Shown here piece after piece: positions 1-9,895 of a stretch of 64,000 nt of DNA (position 1 is its first letter; every line of letters begins with the position of its first letter). This DNA comes from Mesostigma viride (lineage: Eukaryota; Streptophyta; Mesostigmatophyceae; Mesostigmatales; Mesostigmataceae). The stretch spans positions 2,220,287-2,284,286 of the forward strand of contig RPFO01000406.1 in assembly GCA_009746045.1 (NCBI GenBank), in the 5' to 3' direction. The translations under genes and the position numbers were made by a program. The notes beneath the pieces were generated by a model, which did not search any database, was not told the DNA's origin, and worked only from the letters and a program-made list of their open reading frames with translations.

Positions 1-1
1 G

Positions 2-502
2 ACCCCAAAACCCCGCGTGAATGCACTGGAACTCAATGAGCTGGGATTCGCCCCCGTGTGGGTGGATGAGCTACAGTGCGAGGTCCTGGACATTAATGCC
101 TTGGACACTTCCCGGATTCAGTGCTACCACTGCAACCGCGTGGGGCACATCAAACGTGAGTGCCCTGATCTCCCTCCGCTGGACCAGGCCCCGCCTGTGC
201 AACGCAACAACTTCCAAGCGGCCTCCCCGCAAATGGCCTCGAGGCCACCACCGGCGCGAAATATGCGCACAGCTCCCAGTGCGGGTGAGCGTGCCCGACG
301 CTTGCAACAAGCGCGCCAACAGCCCCGGCTGTACCAACAACCCAAGGCGCCCCCAAGCGCCTACCAGCAAGCTGGGCATGCCCTCAACCAACTGGATGCC
401 GCAGACGCGGCCGAGCCTGATGATGGCTCTTCCGCGGCCGCATCCGGCCACCTGCGAGGCACACCGGTGGACGAGGGGCCTGCAGGAGAGGCGTTGGACT
501 GA
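2..502 (+). CDS. G1 Gag, C-terminal part (5' partial)
   Basis: The frame is open from the left edge, so the N-terminal capsid part is outside the window. A CCHC zinc knuckle (C-x2-C-x4-H-x4-C, starting CYHC) sits about 35 residues into the visible part and is followed by a Pro/Gln/Ala-rich tail of about 110 residues. Gag of this family packages the element RNA into cytoplasmic particles, and the knuckle binds nucleic acid. The pol frame lies one base back (-1) and is already open across this stop codon, so Pol may be made by ribosomal frameshifting. I see no obvious slippery heptamer. Confidence 0.8.
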   Translation, partial: TPKPRVNALELNELGFAPVWVDELQCEVLDINALDTSRIQCYHCNRVGHIKRECPDLPPLDQAPPVQRNNFQAASPQMASRPPPARNMRTAPSAGERARRLQQARQQPRLYQQPKAPPSAYQQAGHALNQLDAADAAEPDDGSSAAASGHLRGTPVDEGPAGEALD

Positions 503-561
503 GAGGCCGGGAGGGCACTCCGGGCGACACCTTACCCGGCCATGAACAAGTCGCCCACGTT

Positions 562-3500
562 TTGTTACCATGTAATGTGGTGACAGAGACCCAGGAATGG
601 CAAGCGGAGCCTAGCGAAGGCCCGCGGCAACTACTCCTCTTCACTGGAAGCCTACCAGACCCCCAGGGCTCTGGGCGTTGTTTGGAGGGCATCAAGGTCC
701 TCATTGACAGTGGTGCGGCTACCACCTTCGTCAGTGAGGCCATAGTGCAGCGCCTGGGAGTAACCCCGACTCCCCATACCATTGCTCGGCGCGTGCGATA
801 CTCGGATGGCTACACTCAGCCATCCCCGGGCTATGCGGACTTGGCCCCTATCGTACAAGGCACCAGCGTGCCCATTCGCGCCACGGTCATTCCCTTACAA
901 GCGGCTGATATCATCCTAGGGATTGACTGGCTGCACATATCCAAGGTGACCGTCTCTTTTGGTACCATGGTTACCCACTTCCCAGATGGGTCATTCTGGT
1001 TACCTGAGCGGCAGTATGCGGCCAACGGCATGACCATCACCGATGACACGCCTGCCCTCAAGAGTGACCGTCGTCGCCTTGCGGACATTCTCATGTCCAA
1101 AAGGGAGTTCAAGCGGATGATGAGAGCCCGACAGCCTCCTCCCGTTTACTCCATTCGTCTGGACGCCCTTGCCCACGCGCGCGGGCCCAGCGCCCAGCAT
1201 GCCCAGGCTGGAGTTTCGTTAAACTCGCTTGGCATGGACTTGTCGGAAGACGAGGTGAAACGACTCAACGCAGTGCTCGATCAGTATTCAGCCGTGTTTG
1301 AGGAGAAAACACCTACGTTTCCCCCGGCCAGACCGGTGCTCCACCGCATTCATTTGCAGGAGGGGCACCCACCTACCACCTCACCCATTTTTCGCATGGG
1401 GCCCGTGGAGTTGGCAGAGCTCAAGAAGATCTTGGTCGGCTTGTTGGAGGCCGGCTTGATCGAGCCCAGCAATAGCCCTTACAGCGCGGGCGTGTTGCTG
1501 GTGCCCAAACCCAATGGGAAGTGGCGTCTGGTTACGGATTATCGCAAACTCAATGCGATCACCGTGAAGTCCAAGTATCCCCTCCCCCGCATCGATGATA
1601 TATTTAATAAGGTGGAGGGCGCAAAGTACTTTACGGTGCTCGATTGTGCAGACGGTTTTTGGCAACTTCGGATCGCCCCCGAAGATTGCCATAAAACAGC
1701 CTTTGCCACGCCTTTTGGCCATTACCAATTCCGCGTGGCGGCCATGGGCTTGTGTAACAGCCCTGCCTCTTTTCAGATGCTCATGAACCACCTCTTTAGG
1801 TCGGTGATGGGCACTAGTCGGCTGCCCCAGGTCTCGGCAGACCTGCGCGACCCGACTATCCCGTGGGACCCGGGGACGCAGCCGTACAAACGCACCTGCG
1901 TGGCCATCTACTTGGATGACATCCTCATTTTCTCTCGCACGTTCGAGGAGCACTTGGAGGATGTTGCCGCGGTTCTGCAGATCATGGCGGATAATAAACT
2001 GTCCGCCCGCCGCAGCAAGGTAGAATCAGGCCGCAGCGTCCCCTTTCTAGGCCACATTCTCTCGGACAAGGGCGTGTCCACGGACCCCGATAAGGTCGCC
2101 GCCGTCCAACAGTGGCCTGTTCCCGCGAATGTTCGCGCCTTGCGCAGCTTCTTGGGCTTGGTATCGTATTATCGCCGCTTCATCCCGCGTTTCGCGACCA
2201 TTGCGGCCCCGCTTACTCACCTCCTCAAGAAGGACGTACCGTGGGAATGGTCAGGCCTGTGTCAACAGGCCTTTGACCTGCTGAAGGCCAGGCTCGCCAC
2301 TGCGCCTGTCCTCATCCTTCCGGATCCCACCAAGCCATTCGTGGTCAATAGCGATTCTAGCAAGGTTGCTATTGGCGGTGTGCTGCTCCAAGACCATGGT
2401 CTCGGTCTCCAACCGGTCGAGTATATCTCCCGGACGATGATCCCGGCCGAAAGAAATTACCCGGTCCATCAGCAAGAGTTGTTGGCCGTGGTGTACTGTT
2501 GCCATACTTGGCGGCACCATCTTCTGGGTGCTCAGTTCAACGTGGCCATGGCCGAACCCGACCCTGCGGACCCGTACCGCTTGATCATCCAGACCGACCA
2601 TCGGCCCCTCACGCACTTGTTGACGCAGCCCACGCTTACGCCACGCCAAGCCCGTTGGCTTGAATATTTGGCACAGTTCGGTCCGTTCAAGATCGAATTT
2701 GTCAAGGGCCTTGACAACACGGTCCCTGACGCCCTGTCGCGTCGCCCCGACTATTGGTTTTATGAGGATCTTGACGTTTTGACCACGACGTTGATCCCCT
2801 CCCATGGTCCCGTCGCCCCCTTTGGCGACCGCTTGAGCGACCCGATGAGCCCCTTCCTCTTCTGTGGCGCCACAACCGCGGAGGTTGACACTGTTGACCA
2901 TTCCGGGCGCCTTGCCGGCAGCACCCCTGCACGTGAGGGCACGTGCGCAGCCGCAGGGGGGGGAAGGACTTCGGCCCCGTACAGCCATATGGTGCCGGCG
3001 ACAGGAGTCTACCCTCCAATGCAGCCCGTTGGAGAGGCATTCACGTTGGCAAATACTGCAACAACGGTCGTCATCAGCTCGGACCTAGAGCGCCTCATCT
3101 CGCGCTTCACGGTCACTGAGGACAAGGCAAATGAAGCCATGGCTGCCCGCCCTCAGAGCATGGACGGCTACCCAGCCAAGTTTCAAAACGGGTTCCTTTA
3201 CGTGAATGCCAGTGGCCAGGCGGCCCGTCAAGACTCATGGCGCTTGTATGTCCCCCAAATATGCCGCGCCGAGGTATTATTTGAGTTACATGACTCCGTC
3301 TTGGGGGGACACCAAGGCCAGGATAGGCTGTTAGCGAGGGCCCGGAGGTCCTACTATTGGCCTAAGATGGCTCGTGATGTGCGGGAGTATGTCAGTACCT
3401 GTGACAGCTGCCAGCACATGAAGCCACGGAATACGGGCAAACAGGGCGTTCCAAAGGAAATTCCAGACCCCATGTTCCCTTGGGACTCGGTGATGATGGA

Positions 3501-3663
3501 TTTCATTGGGCCCTTGCCAGAGACCAAGGCGGGCAATGCTCAGATCCTGGTAGTGGTGGACCGGCTCACGCGGAGATGCCATTTAATCCCCTGCAAGGCC
3601 ACCCTGACGGCTGAAGAGTGTGCCCACTTGTTCCTAAACAATGTGTTCCGGCTCCATGGCATG
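562..3663 (+). CDS. G1 Pol, protease to integrase, 5' portion
   Basis: Domains in order: aspartic protease with the DSGA active site about 50 residues in; reverse transcriptase with LVTDYRKLN, the GFWQL region and the YLDD catalytic box; RNase H with DSSKVAIGG and TDHRPL; then the integrase H2C2 zinc finger (CDSC) and the first catalytic Asp in MMDFIGPLP. There is no convincing start ATG, and the frame is open upstream of 562 through the end of gag, consistent with a Gag-Pol fusion. The coding sequence is cut by the C1 insertion just before the second integrase Asp and continues at 12152. Codon use is GC-rich at third positions, unlike C1. Confidence 0.93.
3659..3663 (+). other. Target-site duplication of C1 (left), gcatg
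   Basis: gcatg directly precedes the 5' LTR and recurs directly after the 3' LTR at 12147-12151. It fixes the C1 ends to the base. Confidence 0.9.
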
Positions 3664-4307
3664 AGTTAGCATTTTGGGCAACCAATATGCTAAGTGGATG
3701 CAGTTTGGAAAGACCTTTCCAACGCCGTGCTGACCGCCTGAAACAGACAAGGGACGAGAAAGATATCAAGTCCCGAAGTCCTAGCCGTCCGTGGCCGACT
3801 AGGGTGCAGTCCTCTGGTGTAGTGGACAGGACACGTGGCAGGCCGTGCCTGCACAGGCTTAGCCTGTCTATCACGTGACTGTGGTCCACGTAGCCAGGAG
3901 GAGCAGCAGCCTGTGACTAGTAGGGTACTGGAGCTGGCACAGGGCTGCAAGGATACTAGGCCTTGCAGGCTTGTGACAGGTCCTGTACTTCCTAGGTTGC
4001 AGAGTCTAGGCAAATCCAGTTCGTCCTGGCTCTGCACTGATGCCAGTGGACGTTGAGGATTTGCTTGCACGCCTGCACGTGCCTCGTCACACCGATGGGA
4101 ACGAGGAACAACGCAAAGGATATAGCTTGGTCATGGGGGATGACCAGCTATCTCGGAAAGCACGAACCGTGGGTGCCACCTTGGTCGTGGAAGTGCCCAT
4201 TGTGGTCGTGGCCTGGTGAACAGATTTAAGGTTGCTGCCTTGCAACATTGGCTAAGACGCGCTGTGAAAGATCAAGAGCTCACATACGTTGGGAGCTCTT
4301 TCTAACT
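3664..4307 (+). repeat. C1 5' LTR
   Basis: 644 bp, begins AGTTAG and ends CTAACT, matching 11505-12146 apart from a few small differences. The sequence just inside it (cgtattattg) lies where a primer-binding site belongs. Confidence 0.95.
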
Positions 4308-4332
4308 CGTATTATTGTCTCCTTACTTCTTC

Positions 4333-5474
4333 ATGTCCAACGTGCCGAGGGAACAGGCCATTGAGCCTTCGCAAAGCCAGAGCTCGCAGCCGCAGCTTCG
4401 GGTAGGAGCCCCGGAGCGATCACGACCTTTTCATCCCTACGCTCATCCGAGCACCGCATCAACCTTCGTCCAGGCGGCGTACCTGGCAAGGGGGCTGGCG
4501 AAGAAAGGTTGGGTAGCAGTTTGCGGAACTGCAGCAGGGCCGGCGGCGAGCGACCCCATTGTGATGCAGATTGAGGCTTCGACAGCTCCCGGCGAATTGT
4601 CGCGAGAGGCCGTCGAAAAGTTTGTGTCAATACGGGACGAGCTGTCCTCGACCATTTACGGTCTGGAGGTGGCTCACCAGGGCGGGCACGTGACCGTGTC
4701 GCAGCTGGATTTGGCGCGGGAGGCACTGGGCCAGATCGTGGCCATTGGACTGGGAGCAGCGCGACTGTTCAACCATCAGGTGGCAACGTCTGTGCTGGGC
4801 GCGGGAGTTGAAGTCCCGGACGTGATCAGGCAAGCGCAGGCGCGCGAAGTCGACAACCCCTGGTCGACGGCAGAGGTGGTTTCACAAACGTGCGAACACC
4901 TCGTGAACATTCTTTTGCAGGAGTCACGGGGAACGCAGACCGGTGGGTGATAACCACACGACCATTTGGGATTTGGTCAACACTCGACACACCGCGGGCG
5001 GCGGAACCAGACGCACACGATCCAGTGGTCGAGGTCATCACGGGTCGGGAGGTAACGCCAGAAGACTTCCATTACCAATTCGTTGATCAGCCAGAGGGGA
5101 TCATCGAACGTTCATCTCAGCAGATAGATCAAGGCGACGGTACCACAGAAGGGTACGCTGCACGACGTCGTGCTGAGCTGCACGTCCCGCAAGAGCCCGA
5201 ACACGACTACGGTGGTCGTGGGGCTTGCAACGACAAGCGGGGTGGTGGAACGCGGTGGGTGAGGAACCTTGAGTGGGATCGCTCGAGTGGGAGCGAGCCC
5301 CGGATCCCAGTGGAGAAATCTGCAGACGGGCGACCCGTTAGCAGAGTGTTTGGACCCTACGCCGACGGGAGGACGCCGCTGGCAGCGACGAGGAGCGGCC
5401 AGAGACGCCCATCGCAGCCACTGCTCAAGAGCGAGAGCTGGAGGCAGCGAACCAAGCAGGTGCTGAGTCAGTAG
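4333..5474 (+). CDS. C1 ORF0, leader protein of unknown function (frameshifted)
   Basis: First ORF after the 5' LTR, starting at the ATG at 4333. It is open to 4950 in one frame and continues to 5474 in another, so there is one single-base shift near 4930. The protein matches the leader ORF of C6 (36025-36813) along most of its length. Shared blocks include a hydrophobic stretch around QI(V/I)AI, a VP(D/N)V segment, and the block (T/G)GREV...FVDQPEG about two thirds of the way along. I see no known domain, zinc knuckle, signal peptide or clear membrane segment. Presence in two diverged elements suggests it is a real element protein. It is unlikely to be Gag, because a normal gag follows about 100 bp downstream. 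Confidence 0.72.
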
Positions 5475-5562
5475 CTGGGACGGTGCCCACGGCATCCCCC
5501 AGCGACGCCAGTGCTTGAGTCAGTTCTTCCTTTTTCCTTCGCCTTTATTGTTGTGTCCCCAC

Positions 5563-5576
5563 TTGTATATAATGCC
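5563..5576 (+). promoter_or_regulatory. TATA-like motif at the C1 gag start
   Basis: ttgtatataatgcc spans the gag ATG at 5572. The identical 14 bases are at 36873-36886, at the gag ATG of C6. Conservation between diverged elements suggests an internal promoter or a fixed start context; the sequence does not decide which. Confidence 0.45.
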
Positions 5577-6923
5577 TCGTGGCAAACCGGGCGACGGCGA
5601 CAAGGGCGAGGAGGGGCACCGGCTGGAGGAGCCAGGAGCCTGGGAAGGGCAAGGAGGCGCTGGTGGGAGAGGCGATCCCAGCCAGCGACGGCGATGGGGG
5701 AAAGCGACCAGGGAGCAAGAGGCGACACGAAGACTCGGTGGAGGAGGCGCGCAAGGCGCGGGCGCTGGGGCATCTGATGCAATAACGGTGGCGAATGGGC
5801 AACCTGCCGTGGAGAAGCGTAAGAGGGACCCCTCTGCTGACGGCAATGGTAAGAGGCCTCATGTGGATGTGCTCTCCCCTGTGCCTGCTGGACCAAGTGG
5901 TGCTGTTGTTGTGACACCCGCTGTGGTGGAGCCAGTGAAGGCGCTGCCAGGGTCGAGACCTCACATGAGTGCTGTCACTGTTATGAATGGACAAAAGCCT
6001 CTTAACCCACCACTAGCACAGGAAGCTTTGGACAAGTGGCTAGAGGACATGGAGCTTGTTGTGTTCTCCGTGGACCCCACTGTCAACCTAGTGCAAGTGT
6101 TTCACTCGTCCACGTGCAACAGGGACTCGTCAGAGCGTGTCAGGGAGAAGGCTAGGACTGCTGTCAAGGATAAGCTAACCTGGGCACAGTTCCTGGATGG
6201 GTTGAGGGAGGAGTTCTCTGACAAGGTTCTCAACCTCACCAACTACTACAAGCATCAGTATGACACCTTTGAGATAGTGGGCCCTGTGGCAGAGGAATGG
6301 GCTAGGCTCAACCGTATCAGGGACAAGGGGGCCAAGTATGGCTTCCTGGTCACAGATAGGGCCTTGGCAGACTATTTCCTGGACCGTATGGGTTTGAGTG
6401 TGGATGGGAGGAACGGTGCCCGCATGTTTCTTAACCAGACTGATGGCTCCTTGCGTGCTCTGGAGCTTGTAATCCTCAGCATAAGGAAGCCAGATCCTGC
6501 CTGCAAGGCTATCCAGTCCCATGGCAGCAATGCCACCTCCGCTGTGCAGGGCCAAGGTGATGTCCCCGGGTACCCAGCCCGTGATGGGGCAAGGCCCAAC
6601 AAGCGTAAGCGCTTCAGGCGCCAGAGGCAGGGGCTCAGGGTGGCAAGGGTGCAGGTCCCCAAGGAGGGGTTGGGGGCCAGCAAGCTGGTGGTCAGCAGGG
6701 TAAGGGTGGCCAAGGGCAAGGCAAGGGCCAAGCTCAAGGCAACCAGGGCAAGCAGGGTGGGCAGCCTCAGGGAGGCCAGGGGAAGCCTGGCAAGGGTGGG
6801 GCTGGGTCTGGGAAGAAGGGTGGAGCATGTTTTGTGTGTGGCAAGGAAGGTCACTGGCGTCGTGAGTGTCCTGACAGGAAGGCCAAGCCTGCTGGGGCAG
6901 GAGGCCAGTCTGGGCAGCAGTGA
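5572..6923 (+). CDS. C1 Gag (one frameshift)
   Basis: Starts at the ATG 5572. A basic, low-complexity N-terminus precedes a capsid-like region of about 220 residues that matches C6 Gag closely (for example PLAQEALDKWLEDMEL, and VFHSS...SSERV). A Gly/Gln/Lys-rich linker then leads to one CCHC knuckle, CFVCGKEGHWRREC, at about 6828-6869. The linker and knuckle are in another frame than the capsid part, so a one-base shift lies near 6600. The terminal codon is UGA in the context UGA-CUAG, and the pol frame continues in phase after it. Gag forms the particle that contains the element RNA. Confidence 0.82.
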
Positions 6924-6927
6924 CTAG
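6921..6927 (+). promoter_or_regulatory. UGA-CUAG readthrough context between C1 Gag and Pol
   Basis: The Gag stop TGA is followed by CTAG, and the same frame then stays open into integrase. TGACTAG also ends gag in C6 (40978-40984). UGA followed by CUAG is an established leaky stop context in animal genes and some viruses. Here it would yield Gag plus a Gag-Pol fusion. Confidence 0.65.
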
Positions 6928-9044
6928 CTACATCATCCCCTGTAAATAGTCAATCACCCCTTGGGGAAGGTGTGCTGGATGTACATAAGGACGGGGGTGT
7001 GCCCCTTGTGCAGCACCAAGGGTGTAAAGATGTTGTTCTTCCACTGGATTGCAATAACAATGCTGCAGCTGAATTCCCTATGCCTCATGCAGGTGGTGGG
7101 TCTCCAGCAGGTGCTGGCCTGGAGGGCCAAGGGACCTTGCTGGAAGGGCCTGGAGCGGTCCAGGGTGCAGGGCCTGACTTGGGGCGTCAGGACGGCCTGC
7201 AGGGAAGCCCTGGAACCTCAGGAGTGGATCATGTGTCCCCACACACGGTTCAGACGTCTCGCCAGGTCAGTACTGACAGAGTGCTGAGCTATGCTGAGGC
7301 TGGCCATAGGTTGCATCACATGTTTGGGCATTCTGGGCAGGCAGCAATGTTTGCTTGGAAGCTAGGTAGGGAGCCTTTGTGGGAGGCTTGCCAGGCTGCT
7401 GCTGAGAACTGTGGTTGCCAGGAGAATGCTGTTCACCCACCTCAGTCCCATGCTAGGGAGCCTGCTAGGGAGCGTGGCGACATCCAGATGGATATCCAGC
7501 ATATCAGGGGCTTGTATATATTGGTGGGGGTGGACAGGTTCAGCAGATACAGGCTGATAGACGTTCTGCCTGGTATGCAGGAGCACCACTTGTTGTTGGG
7601 TATGAAGGCCCTGATCCCAGGCTTTGGGGTGTGCAAGAGTGTGCAGGCAGACTTGCAGTTTGACTGTTTGCTCAAGCATCAGGACCAGCTGCCTTGTAAG
7701 CTGGTAGTAGTCCCCAGGGAGAGTCATGGGCAGCAAGGGGCTGTAGAGAGATCCATACGTGAAGTGAAGACAGTGGTGCTAGCAGCAGAGTCAGTGCCAC
7801 TTGTGGCATCTGCCTTAGAGAGGGCAGCCTGGTGTAAGGGGATAGAAGAGCAGCTGAACCACAGGGTTAACTATTACTTTGATGGTGTGGCTGTCTCTCC
7901 CCTGGCCCTGCAGTATAGCTTGTTGCCTGAGAACGTGGTGCAGGCCAGTCTTAGGAAGGCAGATAGGTTATTTGCCCAGCTGAGACGTAAGGACAAGAAC
8001 TGGAATGTGCTGAGGCCTCAGGTGGGGCTGAAGGTCAGGATGTGGAAGGAACCATCTATTCCAGGCAAGCGGGGGAAGTGGCAGGATGGGGTTGTCACTC
8101 GTGTGGAGGAAGCTAACAGATCTTGCCTGGTGGCTTTGGAAAAGGATCCAAGGCACGTGTACAGGTTGTCCTGGGCTCATGTCAAGGAAAGAAGGCCACA
8201 TGCAATCTGGCCTGCAGACGGGCCAGGCCCTCCCAGCTGGGTTGAGGAGCCAGGCCAGAGCCAGGCAGCAGCAGCTAACAATCCTCTGGTGGTGGATGAT
8301 GGTCTGTCCCTGCTGGAAGATGACGAGCAGGAGGAGGCTGCTGAAGCAACTGTCACAAGGCCAGAGGGGACGGGGCAGCCACCTAAGGCCCGGGGGCCTC
8401 TCATGGCGGACGTCATCCGAGCACTCATGCGCAGCAAACATGATCCCAAGGTATCCAAGCTCACGGGGTGGGGGTCGTGCTGGGCAGCTACAATGGAGGT
8501 AGATACCAACTCACAGGTGTCTGTCATCAGGGAAGAGGATGCTGTAGGCTTACAGATGTCCCATCCCAGTTGCCTTGCTGTGTCTGATTTCTCAGGAAAG
8601 GTGTCCATGAAGATCCTTGGGGAAGTGAGTGTGCCTATCTTAGGGGTGCCCACCACGTTCTGTGTGGTAGAGGGCTATCAGGGGCCTGCCATTCTGGGTC
8701 AGAACTTCTTGTGCATGCCAGGGGTTACTTTGACCTCTGATGAGTTGGCACTAGAAGGCAGGGGCAGCCTCCCCCTTGAAAGATATCACTATTCCCAGGG
8801 TCTTGCAGTGGCGGTGAAGGCTGTTAGGAGTCAGCCAGCTGAGGGTCCTCAAGGTCAGGAGCCCATAGCTGAGGACCTGTTGATAATCCCAACCACCTTT
8901 GATCCACGGCAGTTAGGGGTAAACAGGTACCAGATAGCTGCTCACAGTCCTATTCCCTGGCGCCAGCTAGTCGAGATGATGCAAGCCCCAAGATGGCTAA
9001 GGCATGGACTCTTGGCTTTGTTGCTTCTGGGCATGAGTGGATAG
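6924..9044 (+). CDS. C1 Pol, integrase then protease-like domain
   Basis: In phase with Gag after the UGA. A linker of about 115 residues leads to the GAG-pre-integrase His/Cys region (HHMFGH, NCGC) and an rve-type integrase core: first Asp in MDIQHI (7491), second in ADLQF (7650), Glu in GAVERS (7746), spacing D-x31-E. An SH3-like C-terminal segment ending near HVYRLSW follows. About 80 residues later comes a retropepsin-like fold with DTNS at about 8502 and ILGQNFL at about 8692, where DTGA and ILGxDxL would be usual. No protease motif lies between gag and integrase. The frame stops at 9044, inside what should be reverse transcriptase, because of a shift near 8985. Confidence 0.88.
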   Translation, partial: LATSSPVNSQSPLGEGVLDVHKDGGVPLVQHQGCKDVVLPLDCNNNAAAEFPMPHAGGGSPAGAGLEGQGTLLEGPGAVQGAGPDLGRQDGLQGSPGTSGVDHVSPHTVQTSRQVSTDRVLSYAEAGHRLHHMFGHSGQAAMFAWKLGREPLWEACQAAAENCGCQENAVHPPQSHAREPARERGDIQMDIQHIRGLYILVGVDRFSRYRLIDVLPGMQEHHLLLGMKALIPGFGVCKSVQADLQFDCLLKHQDQLPCKLVVVPRESHGQQGAVERSIREVKTVVLAAESVPLVASALERAAWCKGIEEQLNHRVNYYFDGVAVSPLALQYSLLPENVVQASLRKADRLFAQLRRKDKNWNVLRPQVGLKVRMWKEPSIPGKRGKWQDGVVTRVEEANRSCLVALEKDPRHVYRLSWAHVKERRPHAIWPADGPGPPSWVEEPGQSQAAAANNPLVVDDGLSLLEDDEQEEAAEATVTRPEGTGQPPKARGPLMADVIRALMRSKHDPKVSKLTGWGSCWAATMEVDTNSQVSVIREEDAVGLQMSHPSCLAVSDFSGKVSMKILGEVSVPILGVPTTFCVVEGYQGPAILGQNFLCMPGVTLTSDELALEGRGSLPLERYHYSQGLAVAVKAVRSQPAEGPQGQEPIAEDLLIIPTTFDPRQLGVNRYQIAAHSPIPWRQLVEMMQAPRWLRHGLLALLLLGMSG

Positions 9045-9895
9045 TTTCCAACTGTGCAGAACCTGTGGATGAGCTGCCAGAAGTTCACCAGCTGCTCAGA
9101 TTGATGTTTGTCCTCAAGCTCAAGGAGGTAGATGGTGTCCAGGTGCCACATGTCAGACCAGTTGTAACCGAGTATCATGGCACTGGCCAGTTGTTAGATG
9201 AGGAGCTCTATACTCCAGGGATGCTGCATGACACGTGGAGGATTCTGCTGTGTATATTTCTGTCTTTTCTGGTTAAGGGTGTGCCCTATAGCTCTGTGCT
9301 GATTGATTTCAAGAGGGCTTTTCTCAAGGGTGACCAAGATCAGGCTAGGCAGACTTGGAGAGATATCCCTCCTTTCTTTGTGACTGTACCTGCTGTATGG
9401 AGAGCAGAGATAAAGGCCAGGTACCTGAGAATTCTGAAAGGGTTGGAAGGTCTCAGGTCCAGTCCCATTATCTGGAGAAAGAGCCTAGAGAAATTCTTGA
9501 AGAATACTTGTGGGTTTTCTGTGTCTCCAGTGGATCCCTGTTTGTTCCAAGGGTCCCACAATGGCCTTCCTGTCTTTGCCTCACTGCATGGTGATGACCT
9601 GCATCTCATAGGTCCACCAGACTGGGTTGAGGCTGTCTTGGCTAAGATCCAGAAGCGGTTTGAGCTGGGTAAGATACAGCACATGGTGGAGAATGAGCCT
9701 ATGGTCTTCTGTGGCATGCAGGCTACGTTGTTCCAAGCCAAGGGCTCGTGGTTCATCAGGATGGAGGGTGGTAAGGACTACCCACAGCAGATTGTAGATG
9801 CATTGCAGGAGCCCATCACGCAGGCTAGGTGTGCTACCATCAGGGGCATGCTGGCATGGCTTGCAAGTATATGTGCCCCTGACTTGCTGGTTTGA
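8993..9895 (+). CDS. C1 reverse transcriptase (frame-shifted segment)
   Basis: Copia-type reverse transcriptase. The fingers carry FVLKLKEVDG and RPVVTEY. Motif A is DFKRAFLKGD, like the DVKxAFL of copia. LKGLEGLRSSPIIW replaces LYGLKQAPRxW. The catalytic box is SLHGDDLHLIG at about 9581-9613, with HGDD where YVDD is usual; both Asp are kept. The connection to RNase H (GMLAWLASICAPDLLV) is cut by a one-base shift near 9890. It is one base out of phase with the protease-like domain upstream. Confidence 0.9.
   Translation: MAKAWTLGFVASGHEWIVSNCAEPVDELPEVHQLLRLMFVLKLKEVDGVQVPHVRPVVTEYHGTGQLLDEELYTPGMLHDTWRILLCIFLSFLVKGVPYSSVLIDFKRAFLKGDQDQARQTWRDIPPFFVTVPAVWRAEIKARYLRILKGLEGLRSSPIIWRKSLEKFLKNTCGFSVSPVDPCLFQGSHNGLPVFASLHGDDLHLIGPPDWVEAVLAKIQKRFELGKIQHMVENEPMVFCGMQATLFQAKGSWFIRMEGGKDYPQQIVDALQEPITQARCATIRGMLAWLASICAPDLLV

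Noticed and set aside
1381-2988. Minus-strand ORFs of 190 and 245 residues
   Set aside because: Antisense to the conserved RT/RNase H of G1.
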